From positions 53,111-117,110 of the forward strand of contig JAIBEK010000063.1 of NCBI GenBank assembly GCA_019459145.1: a stretch of 64,000 nt of DNA, written 5' to 3'. Positions 18,608 through 29,372 of this stretch are shown here, piece by piece; within the stretch, counting starts at the first letter, position 1; the number at the start of each line of letters is the position of its first letter. The notes beneath the pieces are model-generated. The model had not been told where the DNA came from, ran no database searches, and saw only the letters and a program-made list of their open reading frames with translations. The DNA comes from Arenimonas sp. GTDB lineage: Bacteria; Pseudomonadota; Alphaproteobacteria; Rhizobiales; Rhizobiaceae. Both the position numbers and the translations under genes were made by a program.

Positions 18608-19876
18608 TTACTTCTTGTAGGGCTTCAGCAACTGTTCGGCGTTGGCCTGGGCGGCCTTCAGCGCTTCTTCCGCGGTCTGGCTACCGGTCAGGGTCGCCTG
18701 GACTGCGTTGTTCAGCGCTTCGCGGACGCGGGCAGTCTCCCAGGTGGAGAACTCGGCGATGGCGACCTTCAACTGGTCACGGGCGACGAGTGCCTGCGGG
18801 AACTCCTGGCCATAGGCCATCAGCTTGTCGGTCTCGTAGGCCGCCTGGCTGACGCCGACATAACCGGTGGTGATCGACCATTCGGCGGCGCGTTCCGGCG
18901 CCGTCATGTAGCGGATCAGCTTCAGCGAGGCAGCACGTTCTTCGTCGGTTGCCTTCTTGAAGAGGTAGAAGTTGCCGCCGCCGGTCGGCGAACCGGGCTG
19001 CTTTTGGGCCGGCAGTTCGGCGACACCGAAGTCGAACTTTGCCTCGTTCTTGACGGCGGTCAGGTTGCCGGTCGTGTGCCACATCATGGCAGTCTGGCCC
19101 TGGACGAAGGCCTGGCGCAGCGTGCCCCACTCGACCAGACCTTCCGGAGAGATCTTGTGTTCAGCGGACAGCGAACGCCAGAAGGCGAGCGCCTCGATCA
19201 CAGCCGGATCGTCGAAATAGACTTCCGAGCCGTCCTTGCTCATCAGTTCCTTGCCGTTCTGGATGGCGAAGCACTGCAGCATCCAGTAGGGGTAGCCGGT
19301 GGAGGGAACCATGAGGCCGTAGCGGCCATCCTTGGCGAGCGCCTTGCCGGCGGCGAGCATCTCATCCCAGGTCTTCGGCGCCTTCTCCGGATCGAGGCCT
19401 GCCTCACGGAACATGTCCTTGTTGTAGTACATGACGATGGTCGAACGCTGGAAGGGTATGCCCCAGGTCTTGCCCTCGACCTTGCTGTTGGCCATCAGCG
19501 CCGGGTAGAAGCCTTCCAGCCACTGCTTTTCCTCTTCGGTCTTCACGACGTCGTCGAAGGACACGATCAGGTCCTGCTCGACCAGATCATAGGCGTCGAT
19601 CGAGAAGAGAACGGAAAGCTGGGCCGGTTCGCCGCTCTGGAGGGCCGAGAGCGCACGTACGCGGGTGTCGTCGTAGTTGCCGGCATAGACGGCGGTCACG
19701 TCGATTTCGGGGTTTTCCTTCTCGAAGCCCTCGATCATGCCGTCGATGACCTTGGTGAGCGGGCCGCCAACGGCGATCGGGTAGTACATGGTCAGTTTCG
19801 TCTGGGCGAACGCCGGCACGGCGGTCGTGGCGAGCAGGCCGGCCGAAATGGCGGCGGCGGTGAAAAAGTGCTTCAT
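18608..19876 (-). CDS. ABC transporter extracellular sugar-binding protein
   Basis: The 422-residue family 1 binding protein has a signal peptide ending AVPAFAQ. UgpB-like segments include YYPIAVGGPLTKVIDGMIEGF and the TGGGNFYLFK loop of glycerol-3-phosphate-binding relatives. The resemblance to UgpB suggests a phosphorylated or polyol substrate but does not prove it. Unusually, the ATPase gene lies upstream of it and the permeases downstream. Confidence 0.88.
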   Translation of the reverse strand: MKHFFTAAAISAGLLATTAVPAFAQTKLTMYYPIAVGGPLTKVIDGMIEGFEKENPEIDVTAVYAGNYDDTRVRALSALQSGEPAQLSVLFSIDAYDLVEQDLIVSFDDVVKTEEEKQWLEGFYPALMANSKVEGKTWGIPFQRSTIVMYYNKDMFREAGLDPEKAPKTWDEMLAAGKALAKDGRYGLMVPSTGYPYWMLQCFAIQNGKELMSKDGSEVYFDDPAVIEALAFWRSLSAEHKISPEGLVEWGTLRQAFVQGQTAMMWHTTGNLTAVKNEAKFDFGVAELPAQKQPGSPTGGGNFYLFKKATDEERAASLKLIRYMTAPERAAEWSITTGYVGVSQAAYETDKLMAYGQEFPQALVARDQLKVAIAEFSTWETARVREALNNAVQATLTGSQTAEEALKAAQANAEQLLKPYKK

Positions 19877-19925
19877 GACAAATTCCTTCTACCTTGGAGA
19901 CAAAATGCAGAGGTGCGACGGATGA

Positions 19926-21005
19926 TCAGCCGAGCGAGGGCGCCCGGCTTATCGGTTCAGGCGGGATCGCGAGCCGCTTGCCGCTTTCGCGATCGAACCA
20001 GTGGGCGGCATCACCCGCCCAACTGAGGGAGAGCCGCGTGCCGGGCGCGCGCTCGTCGCGGCCTGTCAGGCGGGCGGTGAGGGGCGCGGATCCTTCGATT
20101 GCGAGGTAGACGAAGGTTTCCGCGCCGAGGAATTCGCTCGACAGGACTGTCGCAGGCAGGATGCCTTCGCCCTCGGGCAGGAGCCGGATCGCCTCGCCGC
20201 GCAGACCGAGCATCAGGTCGTCGATCGCGAAGCTGTCCGGGAGAGCTGCTTCGGGAAGGATCGTCGCCGGAAGGATCGTCATCGGTGGACTGCCGACGAA
20301 GCCGGCGGTGAAGGCGGTCGCCGGCGTCTCGTAGAGATCGGCGGGCGGCCCCATGTGCTCGACGCGGCCCTGCCTCATCAGGATCACCTGATCGGCCATG
20401 CCCATGGCCTCGGTCTGGTCATGGGTGACATAGACGACCGTCATGCCGAGCCGGCGCTGCAGTGCACGGATTTCCTGGCGCACCGAGTGACGCAGCTTGG
20501 CGTCGAGATTGGAGAGTGGTTCGTCCATCAGGCAGAGCGGATGATCGGCGACGATGGCGCGGGCCAGTGCCACACGCTGGCGCTGGCCGCCAGACAGATG
20601 GGCCGGCTTGCGATCGGCCAGGCCGTTAAGGCCGGTGAGGGAGAGCGCGTCAGCCAGCCGGCGTTCTCGCTCCGCCCTTGCCATGCCGCGTACCTTGAGG
20701 CCGAAGACGATGTTTTCGGCGACATCGAGATGCGGAAAGAGCGCGTAGGACTGGAATACCATCGAGAGCCCGCGCTGCGCCGGGGGGAGTGCCGTGACAT
20801 CGCGGCCGCCGATCTCGATCCGGCCTTTGTCCGGGGTCTCGAGCCCGGCGATCAACCTGAGGGTCGTCGACTTGCCGCAGCCGGAAGGACCGAGCAGCAC
20901 GGTGAAGTTCCCTTCAGGAATGTCGACAGACAGGTCTTCGACGCCACCACCGCCGTCAAAGATCCGTGTCACCCCGTCGAGACGGATGAAGGCCCTGCCG
21001 CTCAT
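19926..21005 (-). CDS. ABC transporter ATP-binding protein (UgpC/MalK type)
   Basis: The 359-residue ATPase has Walker [10 protein letters not shown], signature [14 protein letters not shown] and Walker [12 protein letters not shown], plus a C-terminal TOBE domain (LMLGLRGEAIRLL). The usual IRPEH motif is diverged to LRGEA. It overlaps the DeoR regulator gene by 4 bp and precedes the binding-protein gene by 49 bp. Confidence 0.9.
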   Translation of the reverse strand: MSGRAFIRLDGVTRIFDGGGGVEDLSVDIPEGNFTVLLGPSGCGKSTTLRLIAGLETPDKGRIEIGGRDVTALPPAQRGLSMVFQSYALFPHLDVAENIVFGLKVRGMARAERERRLADALSLTGLNGLADRKPAHLSGGQRQRVALARAIVADHPLCLMDEPLSNLDAKLRHSVRQEIRALQRRLGMTVVYVTHDQTEAMGMADQVILMRQGRVEHMGPPADLYETPATAFTAGFVGSPPMTILPATILPEAALPDSFAIDDLMLGLRGEAIRLLPEGEGILPATVLSSEFLGAETFVYLAIEGSAPLTARLTGRDERAPGTRLSLSWAGDAAHWFDRESGKRLAIPPEPISRAPSLG

Positions 21006-21805
21006 GCAGCCTCTCCTTCCGCCAGATAGAGGCGACCGCGGATGGTCGGCTCATCGAATAGCGCGGCGAAGTCGCCGGGTGGCGGGGCGTCGAGTACGAT
21101 CATGTCGAGGTCGGTGAGGCGACCGCCGCGCGCTGGCGCCTGGCGGCCGAATTTGCTGATGTCGGCGACGAGGATCGAGGAACGGCAGCTTTCCAGCATG
21201 GCCGTGCGGGCCAGCACTTCGGCACGATCGAAATCGACGAAGGCGCCGTCGGGTTCGATGCCGCCTATGCCGAATACGCCGTAGTCGACCCGGTAATTGC
21301 GGTACATTTCCTCGACCTGCGGTCCGAGAAAATCGAGATCTGGCAGGCGTAGCGTGCCGCCGGGCAGGATGATGCGGTTGGAGGGGTTTGCGCTCAGCGT
21401 CATGGCGACGTTGAGATTGTTGGTGATGACGGTCAGGTCCTCATGGTCCAGCATGGCCCGGGCGACGAATTCCGGTGTTGTGCCGATGCCAAAGGAGACC
21501 GAGGCATGGCTTGGCACGAGGCCGGCGACATAGGCGCCGATGGCCCTTTTTGCCTCGAGATGGCTGATCCGCCGGGAATCATAGGGAAGGTTGAGCGAGG
21601 GCGCATTGACATATTCGGCGCCGCCATGGCGCCTGCGGAGCAGATTGGCGTCACACAGAGCATTGATGTCGCGGCGGATCGTCTGCGGCGTGACCGAGAA
21701 ACGGTCGGCCAGAACTTCGACGGACAGGAAGCCGTTCTGGCGTACCAGATCTATGATGTCCTGCTGCCGGGCGGAAATGGTCATGCGCTCATCCGAAATG
21801 TTCAT
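21002..21805 (-). CDS. DeoR/GlpR-family transcriptional repressor
   Basis: The 267-residue regulator has an N-terminal DeoR HTH (QQDIIDLVRQNGFLSVEVLADRF then VTPQTIRRDINAL) and a DeoRC sensor domain with GIGTTPEFVARAM and TVITNNLNVA, which binds phosphorylated sugars. It is the first gene of the ABC operon and is probably autoregulated, since a TTCA-N2-TGAA palindrome covers its start codon and a second lies 63 bp upstream. Confidence 0.88.
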   Translation of the reverse strand: MNISDERMTISARQQDIIDLVRQNGFLSVEVLADRFSVTPQTIRRDINALCDANLLRRRHGGAEYVNAPSLNLPYDSRRISHLEAKRAIGAYVAGLVPSHASVSFGIGTTPEFVARAMLDHEDLTVITNNLNVAMTLSANPSNRIILPGGTLRLPDLDFLGPQVEEMYRNYRVDYGVFGIGGIEPDGAFVDFDRAEVLARTAMLESCRSSILVADISKFGRQAPARGGRLTDLDMIVLDAPPPGDFAALFDEPTIRGRLYLAEGEAA

Positions 21806-21811
21806 TTGAAC
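21800..21811. promoter_or_regulatory. Putative DeoR operator O1
   Basis: GTTCA-TT-TGAAC is an inverted repeat with 5-bp arms that overlaps the ATG of the deoR-type gene (21805). Binding here would block translation initiation or early transcription. Confidence 0.5.
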
Positions 21812-21862
21812 TTTTCAGGACGCTAGCGACGTTCAATAACAGTTGAGCGTCGGTTTAATGAC

Positions 21863-21874
21863 ATTCATATGAAT
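21863..21874. promoter_or_regulatory. Putative DeoR operator O2
   Basis: ATTCATATGAAT is a perfect 12-bp palindrome sharing the TTCA-N2-TGAA core with O1. Its centre is 63 bp, six helical turns, upstream of the O1 centre. An adjoining GAATATTC palindrome (21871-21878) extends it. Confidence 0.5.
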
Positions 21875-21919
21875 ATTCGAACTGGCGTGATGGGCGCGCG
21901 ATCTGTGCCTGGAGACGGC

Positions 21920-21951
21920 AAGGCCCGCGGCAGTTGACTGTCGCGGGCCTT
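21920..21951. terminator. Terminator hairpin after tctA
   Basis: AAGGCCCGCG (21920-21929) and CGCGGGCCTT (21942-21951) form a 10-bp stem, extended inside by CAGT/ACTG. It lies 41 bp past the tctA stop and separates this operon from the DeoR-controlled one. Confidence 0.75.
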
Positions 21952-21991
21952 TGGATTCCGGTCGCGCCTTCATGTGGAGCGTGGTCTGGTT

Positions 21992-23497
21992 TCAGTCCTC
22001 TTCCTGGAAGACCTCCTCGCGCTTGGCCTTGACCGAAGGCAGGAAGACGATGACGAGGACGGCAAGCGCCAGGAGGAGCAGCACGGCGCTGATCGGCCGG
22101 GTGACGAAGGTCATCGGATCGCCACGCGACAGGATCATGGCGCGGCGCAGGTTCTCTTCGAGAAGCGGCCCGAGCACGAAACCGAGCAGCAGCGGCGCCG
22201 GTTCGCAGCGCAACTTGACCAGGACATAGCCGAGCAGGCCGAAGCCGGCGACGGCATAGAGGTCGTAGACGTTGGAATTGACGCTGTAGACCCCGATCGA
22301 GCAGAAGGCCATGATGATCGGGAAGAGCACGTAGTAGGGGATGGTCAGCAGCTTCACCCACAGCCCGATCAGCGGCAGGTTGAGGATCACCAGCATCAGA
22401 TTGCCGATCCACATCGAGGCGATGATACCCCAGAATAGCGCCGGCTGTTCGGACGCGACGTTTGGGCCGGGAACAATGCCCTGGATGATCATCGCGCCGA
22501 CCATCAGCGCCATGACCGGATTGGCCGGGATGCCGAGGGTCAGTAGCGGGATGAACGAGGTCTGGGCGCCGGCATTGTTGGCCGATTCCGGACCCGCGAC
22601 GCCTTCGATCGCGCCTTGTCCGAATTCCTCGGGATGCTTGGAAATGCGCTTTTCGACGGTGTAGGAGGCGAAGGCCGCGAGGATCGCGCCGCCGCCCGGC
22701 AGGATGCCGAGGGCCGAGCCGATCGCCGTGCCGCGCAGCACCGGCGCCACCATGCGGCGGAAGTCGTCGCGTGTCGGCCAGAGGTTGCTGACCTTCGACA
22801 TCAGCACGGTGCGGGTCTTTTCGCCCTCGAGGTTGCGCAGGATCTCGGCGATACCGAAGACGCCCACGGCGACCGCGACGAAGTTCAGCCCATCGGCATA
22901 TTCGCGGATGCCCAGCGTGAAGCGCGGCGTGCCGGAATAGATGTCGGTGCCGACGAGCCCGAGCAGCAGGCCGAGCGAGACCATGGCGAGCGCCTTGATG
23001 ATCGAGCCGTGGGCGAGCGCGATCGAAGAAACGAGGCCGACGACCATCAGCGAGAAATATTCGGCGGCGCCGAATTTCAGCGCCACGGCGGTGAGCGGGA
23101 TGGCGAGGATGGCGACTAGAAAGGTGGAGACCGAGCCGGCGAAGAACGAGCCGAGTGCTGCGATCGACAGGGCCGCTCCGGCGCGGCCCTTGCGCGCCAT
23201 CTGATAGCCGTCGATGGCGGTGACGGCGGACGAGGATTCGCCCGGCATGTTGATCAGGATCGCCGTGGTCGAGCCCCCGTACTGGGCGCCGTAATAGATG
23301 CCGGCCAACATGATCAGCGAGGAGACGGGTTCCAACTGGAAGGTGATCGGCAACAGCATGGCGATGGTGGCGGTGGCGCCGATGCCGGGCAGAACGCCGA
23401 TCAGGGTGCCGAGCAGCACGCCGATCAGGCAGAAGAACAGGTTTTCCGGCGATGCCGCGGTGGAAAAGCCGAGGGCGAGATTGCTGAGAAAGTCCAT
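21992..23497 (-). CDS. tctA: Tripartite tricarboxylate transporter, large membrane subunit
   Basis: The 501-residue TctA protein has about 12 membrane helices. Family motifs include GVLLGTLIGVLPGIGATATIAMLLP near the N-terminus, YGGSTTAILINMPGE, and a repeated GLLLGLVGTD element. It forms the pore of a binding-protein-dependent, ion-driven carboxylate importer. It lies 9 bp after tctB and ends the operon. The C-terminal tail (VKAKREEVFQEED) is cytoplasmic. Confidence 0.93.
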   Translation of the reverse strand: MDFLSNLALGFSTAASPENLFFCLIGVLLGTLIGVLPGIGATATIAMLLPITFQLEPVSSLIMLAGIYYGAQYGGSTTAILINMPGESSSAVTAIDGYQMARKGRAGAALSIAALGSFFAGSVSTFLVAILAIPLTAVALKFGAAEYFSLMVVGLVSSIALAHGSIIKALAMVSLGLLLGLVGTDIYSGTPRFTLGIREYADGLNFVAVAVGVFGIAEILRNLEGEKTRTVLMSKVSNLWPTRDDFRRMVAPVLRGTAIGSALGILPGGGAILAAFASYTVEKRISKHPEEFGQGAIEGVAGPESANNAGAQTSFIPLLTLGIPANPVMALMVGAMIIQGIVPGPNVASEQPALFWGIIASMWIGNLMLVILNLPLIGLWVKLLTIPYYVLFPIIMAFCSIGVYSVNSNVYDLYAVAGFGLLGYVLVKLRCEPAPLLLGFVLGPLLEENLRRAMILSRGDPMTFVTRPISAVLLLLALAVLVIVFLPSVKAKREEVFQEED

Positions 23498-23506
23498 GCC
23501 GCGCTC

Positions 23507-23968
23507 CTAGAACCGGACCCAGGGGCCGAACCGCTCGAAGGGTAGCCCGAGCGCATAGCTGAACACCAGAACGGAGAAGATGGTGATGGCGGCAGCCAGC
23601 AGCACCGCCATCAACGGTCCCATGCGGTGTGAGGCGAAGGCGGCAATCAGGGCGGCGAAGAACAGCGACGGCACGAAGCCGAGACCTCGGACGGTGAGGC
23701 CGAAAAAGATCGGCGCCGGCAGGATGAGAAGGATGCCCCTGAGCGCGATCGGTCCGAGCGGCTCGCCTTCGACCTTGCCGGACTGGATCAGGATGACGGC
23801 CCCGAGCAGGATCAGGATGGCAGCGAGGACGAGTGGGAAGAAGCCGGGCCCCATGCGGAACGCCGTGCCAAGATCGAGACCAAGGCTTTGATAGGCGAAG
23901 AAGCCGCCGAGCGCGATGAACAGAGCGCCACACAGCGCGTCCGTCCGGTCGAATTTCATTGATTTCAT
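23507..23968 (-). CDS. tctB: Tripartite tricarboxylate transporter, small membrane subunit
   Basis: The 153-residue TctB protein has four predicted helices; it starts DALCGALFIALGGFFAYQS and carries the MGPGFFP motif typical of the family. ATG 23968 has a GGGGGA ribosome site 5 bp upstream; the in-frame ATG at 23980 is less well placed. It works with TctA and TctC. Confidence 0.88.
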   Translation of the reverse strand: MKSMKFDRTDALCGALFIALGGFFAYQSLGLDLGTAFRMGPGFFPLVLAAILILLGAVILIQSGKVEGEPLGPIALRGILLILPAPIFFGLTVRGLGFVPSLFFAALIAAFASHRMGPLMAVLLAAAITIFSVLVFSYALGLPFERFGPWVRF

Positions 23969-24059
23969 GGTGTCCCCCATGGTGGTCACGGACGAGGTGC
24001 CGCGCCGAGCGTGCGAATGCCGCCCGCAGGTCGCGGGCGGCATCGTTCCGGGTGAGCGG

Positions 24060-25043
24060 TCAGTCGGCGAACTGTCCGGCGGCCTCGATCACCGGCTTCC
24101 AGCGGGCGATTTCGCTTTCCAGCTTGGCCTTGAGTGCGGCCGGGGTGGCATCCGCTTCCGGCGACGGCGCGGTGCCCAGTTCGGCGAAGCGGGCGACGAC
24201 GTTTTCGTCCTTGAGCGCGACCTGAAGCGCCTTCGACAGGCGCTCGACGGCCTCGGACGGTGTGCCCTTCGGTGCGTAGACGCCATGCCAGATGCCGACC
24301 TGGAAGTCGGCAAGGCCGCCTTCGACCGCGGTGGGTACGTCCTTCAGCACGTCGAGACGGGCGGGCGAGGTCACGGCATAGGCCTTGATCGTGCCGCCCT
24401 GGATCTGCTTCGTCGTGTTGGTGGTCTGGTCGCACATGATGTCGACCTGGCCGCCGAGCAGGTCGGTCATGGCCGGGCCGGTACCCTTGTAGGGAACGGT
24501 GACGAGGGGCGTGTCGATCGCGCTCATCAACAGCATGCCGCAGAGATGCGAGGCGGCGCCGATGCCGGCATTGGCCACGGTGACGGTGTCCTTGTTGGCC
24601 TTCATGTAGTCGATCAGGCCCTTGAGGTCGGTCGGCTCGAGGTCCTTGCGGGCGACGATCGTCATCGGCACGTCGGTGACGAGGCCGACATATTCGTAGG
24701 CGTTCAGCGTGTCATAGGCGAGCTTGCGATAGAGCGTGGCGCTGGTTGCCATGCCGATATGGTGCAGAAGGACGGTATAGCCGTCCGGCTCTGCCGCAGC
24801 GACGCGACCTGCGCCGAGCGTCCCGCCGGCGCCGCCGACGTTTTCGACGACGATCTGCTGGCCGAGGTCCTTCGACATGGATTCGGCGACCAGGCGTGCC
24901 ACGGTGTCGGTCGGGCCGCCGGCGGCAAACGGCACGACCATGGTGATGGTGCGCTCGGGATAGCCAGCGGCGAAGGCCACGGCGGACGACAGGGTGACGG
25001 CAAGGGCAGCCGTGAGGCCGAGCACGGTTTTCAGGGTTTTCAT
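24060..25043 (-). CDS. tctC: Tripartite tricarboxylate transporter substrate-binding protein
   Basis: The 327-residue periplasmic receptor of the TctC/Bug family has a signal peptide (cleavage near AVAFAAG) and the family motif RTITMVVPFAAGGPTDTVARL, followed by GTLGAGRVA. Such proteins bind citrate or other carboxylates. GGGAGG precedes ATG 25043. It is the first gene of tctCBA and lies downstream of a sigma-54-type two-component system that probably controls it. Confidence 0.9.
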   Translation of the reverse strand: MKTLKTVLGLTAALAVTLSSAVAFAAGYPERTITMVVPFAAGGPTDTVARLVAESMSKDLGQQIVVENVGGAGGTLGAGRVAAAEPDGYTVLLHHIGMATSATLYRKLAYDTLNAYEYVGLVTDVPMTIVARKDLEPTDLKGLIDYMKANKDTVTVANAGIGAASHLCGMLLMSAIDTPLVTVPYKGTGPAMTDLLGGQVDIMCDQTTNTTKQIQGGTIKAYAVTSPARLDVLKDVPTAVEGGLADFQVGIWHGVYAPKGTPSEAVERLSKALQVALKDENVVARFAELGTAPSPEADATPAALKAKLESEIARWKPVIEAAGQFAD

Positions 25044-25128
25044 CGAATTCCTCCCGGATGAAACACGCCAGGCCGATGCGGCTCCTTCCGCGTCGGTCCT
25101 GGATGCGCCATCAGTGCGATGGCGGTGG

Positions 25129-25152
25129 CCGCTCGCAAGGAGGGGCGAGCGG
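25129..25152. other. Hairpin in the tctC leader
   Basis: CCGCTCGC (25129-25136) and GCGAGCGG (25145-25152) form a perfect 8-bp stem with an 8-nt loop, 86 bp upstream of the tctC ATG. It could be an mRNA structure or a protein site. Confidence 0.4.
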
Positions 25153-25211
25153 CGGACAGTGGATTTTGAGGGTTCATGCAATGCAGCATGGGTAGGTTCG
25201 GGAACAAATCG

Positions 25212-25247
25212 GCGAGACAATGGGTGGAAATCCACCCATTGTCTCGC
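25212..25247. promoter_or_regulatory. 17-bp perfect inverted repeat between dctD-like gene and tctC
   Basis: Arms 25212-25228 and 25231-25247 are perfect complements (core GGGTGGA-AA-TCCACCC) with a 2-bp centre. It touches the stop codon of the response regulator gene and lies 169-204 bp upstream of tctC. It can be a terminator for the two-component operon or an enhancer bound by the Fis-type HTH of the regulator; no T-run follows, which favours the second reading. Confidence 0.6.
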
Positions 25248-26599
25248 TCAGTTGTCGAATGGGTCGGGATCGGAGCCCGGCTTTCGTTCGAGGCCGTATT
25301 TCTGCATCTTTTCGTAGAGCGTCTTGCGTGAAATGCCGAGCTGCTCGTAGACCCGCCGAAGATTGCCGCCATGGGCGGAAATCGCGCTTGCGATCAGCCC
25401 CCGCTCGTAAGCGCCGACCCTGTCGGAGAGCCGCTGTCGGGTGACTATCGGCTGGTTTTCGTCCGGGACGGGATCAAGTCCGAGGACAAGACGGTCGGCG
25501 GCGTTGCGCAGTTCTCGGACATTGCCGGGCCAGGACCGGGCGGCGATGTCGGCCAGAAGATCGGGCGTGACCTCGATGTCGTCGCGCATGTAGCGGGCGG
25601 CGGCCTCGCGCACCAGCTGGAGAAACAGGATCGGGATGTCGGCGAGCCTGTCCGCCAGGGCCGGTACATGGATGGTCGCGACATTCAGGCGATAGAACAG
25701 GTCGGCGCGGAAGCGTCCCGCGGCGACCTCGGCCTCGAGGTCCGCCTTGCTGGTGGCGATGAAGCGCACGTCGAGCGGCACGAGTTCGTTCGAGCCGAGC
25801 CGGGTGATGACGCGCTCCTGAAGCACCCGCAGAAATTTCGCCTGCAGGTCGAAGGGCATGGAACCGATCTCGTCGAGCAGGATCGTGCCACCACGGGCAT
25901 GCTCGAACTTGCCGTAGCGTGGGCGAAGCGCGCCTGGAAATGCCCCGGCCTCGTGGCCGAACAGCTCGCTCTCGATCAGGTTTTCCGGCAGGGCCGCGCA
26001 GTTGATGGCGATCAGCGGGCGGTTGGCGCGGGCGCTGATGTCATGCAGGGCGCGGGCGACCACTTCCTTGCCGACGCCGGTGTCGCCGATGATCAGCGTG
26101 TCGGCATCGGTCGCGCCGATGGCACGCAGGCGGTAGCGCAGGTCGACCATGACCTGAGTGCGTCCCGGCAGGCGGGTTTCGATGTCGTCGCGCTTGCCGG
26201 CGACGGCGCGCAGCCGACGGTTTTCCAGGACCAGGCCACGTCGGTCGAGCGCTCGGCGGATGATCCCGGCGAGATGCTGGGCGGTAAAGGGTTTCTCGAG
26301 GAAATCGTAGACGCCGGCGCGCATGGCGCTGACGGCGAGTTGCACATCGGCGTGACCGGTCACCAGGATGACCGGGATTTCGGCGTCCACCTCGCGGATG
26401 CGCTGAAGCAACGTCATTCCGTCCATGCCGGGCATGCGGATGTCGCTGACCACGACGCCGTCGAAGCCATAACCGATCAATTCGAGCACCGGCTCGGCCG
26501 TTGAAAAGGTCGTCACCTCCAGGTCGAAGAGTTCGAGCGCCTGGGCCGAGGAACGGCGCATGTCCTCCTCGTCATCGATCAGCAGGATGCGCCGGCTGC

Positions 26600-26603
<4 letters not shown>
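25248..26603 (-). CDS. Sigma-54-dependent response regulator, DctD-like
   Basis: The 451-residue NtrC-family activator has a receiver domain (DD at 10-11, phospho-acceptor D54, K104), an AAA+ domain with Walker A GDTGVGKE (173-180) and Walker B ILLDEIGSM, and a C-terminal Fis-type HTH (GGNLRRVYEQLGISRKTLYEKM). The sigma-54 contact loop GAFTGA reads GAFPGA (220-225). It overlaps the kinase gene by 4 bp. It probably activates tctCBA when its kinase senses a carboxylate; this is inferred from position. Confidence 0.9.
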
Positions 26604-28423
<1,820 letters not shown>

Positions 28424-28446
28424 GAAGACAACGGCCTCCTCCTCCG

Positions 28447-28478
28447 TTCCTCCCGGCCGAAGCGGCCGCGGGGAGGAA
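28447..28478. other. Hairpin upstream of the dctB-like gene
   Basis: TTCCTCCC-GGCC (28447-28458) pairs with GGCC and GGGAGGAA (28464-28478), leaving a small bulge. It lies 24 bp before the kinase start and 75 bp after the permease stop region of the next operon, so it may form an mRNA leader structure. Confidence 0.35.
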
Positions 28479-28550
28479 GTCTAGAGAGCCGGACCGCCCT
28501 TTCCTAGAGGCGATCTGTGCGAAACTGTTTCGAAGCGGCGGCCACTCCCC

Positions 28551-29372
28551 TCAATTGGCCATGGTCGAACGATGCGCCCACCCTGTCATGCGCCGTTCGA
28601 GCCAAGCCATCAGCGCATACATGGCGATGCCCTCGACGGCCAGCATGAGCAGACCGGCAAAGACCAGAGGCACGTTGAACTGGCTCTGGGCCGAGCTCAT
28701 CATGTTGCCGAGGCCGTAGTTCGAGGCGACCGTTTCGGACACGACCGAGCCGACGAAGGCAAGCGTGATGGCGATCTTCAGCGAGCCGAAGAAATAGGGC
28801 ATGGAGCGGGGAATGCCGACCTTCAGCATGATGTCCATTTTCTTGGCGCCGAGCGCCCTCAAGACGTCCTCGGTCTCGGGCTCGATGGTGGCAAGGCCGG
28901 TCGCGACGTTGACGACGATCGGGAAGAAGGAAATGAGGAATGCGGTCAGTACCGCCGGCACCGTGCCTATGCCGAACCAGATGACGAGGATCGGCACGAG
29001 CGCGACTTTAGGGATGGCGTTGAAGCCGATCATCAGCGGATAGAGGCCGGCATAGATGGTCTTCGACCAGCCGATGAACAGGCCGATGCCGAGGCCGGCG
29101 ACCACGGCGATGAGAAAGCCGAGGGTCGTCGTATAGAGCGTCTGCAGCGAGTTCTTCCAGATCGGCGACCAGTATTGCACGATCGCCTGGAAAACCCGGG
29201 TCGGCGAGGGCAGGATGGTCGGCGGCATGTCGAGGCCGAGGACCAGCAATTCCCAGGCGGCAAACAGGGCGAGCGTATAGAGCCAGGGAGCGACGCGCAC
29301 CCAGTTGACGCGGGCGATCAGCGGTGTGCGGACAGGCGCTGCCATGGCGGGTCTTTCGACGATCATGCTCAT
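28551..29372 (-). CDS. ABC transporter permease (SsuC/TauC/ThiX family)
   Basis: The 273-residue permease has six helices and the family's GFNAIPKVALVPILVIWFG region with an EDVLRALGAKKMDIMLKVGIP coupling loop. It overlaps the ATPase gene by 4 bp and is the last gene of a three-gene importer. Family members take up taurine, sulfonates, nitrate, pyrimidines or thiamine precursors; this sequence does not single one out. Confidence 0.9.
   Translation of the reverse strand: MSMIVERPAMAAPVRTPLIARVNWVRVAPWLYTLALFAAWELLVLGLDMPPTILPSPTRVFQAIVQYWSPIWKNSLQTLYTTTLGFLIAVVAGLGIGLFIGWSKTIYAGLYPLMIGFNAIPKVALVPILVIWFGIGTVPAVLTAFLISFFPIVVNVATGLATIEPETEDVLRALGAKKMDIMLKVGIPRSMPYFFGSLKIAITLAFVGSVVSETVASNYGLGNMMSSAQSQFNVPLVFAGLLMLAVEGIAMYALMAWLERRMTGWAHRSTMAN

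Noticed and set aside
18584..20026. A 480-codon frame antisense to the sugar-binding protein gene
   Set aside because: The binding protein has a signal peptide and conserved segments; the antisense frame does not.
21855..23933. A 692-codon frame on the same strand as tctA, in another frame
   Set aside because: TctA has family motifs along its whole length in its own frame; the alternative is Arg-rich and motif-free.
25150..25211. A sigma-54 -24/-12 promoter for tctC
   Set aside because: ATTGCAT on the minus strand matches a -12 element, but CC instead of GG lies at the -24 position. No other correctly spaced GG/GC pair was found in the gap.
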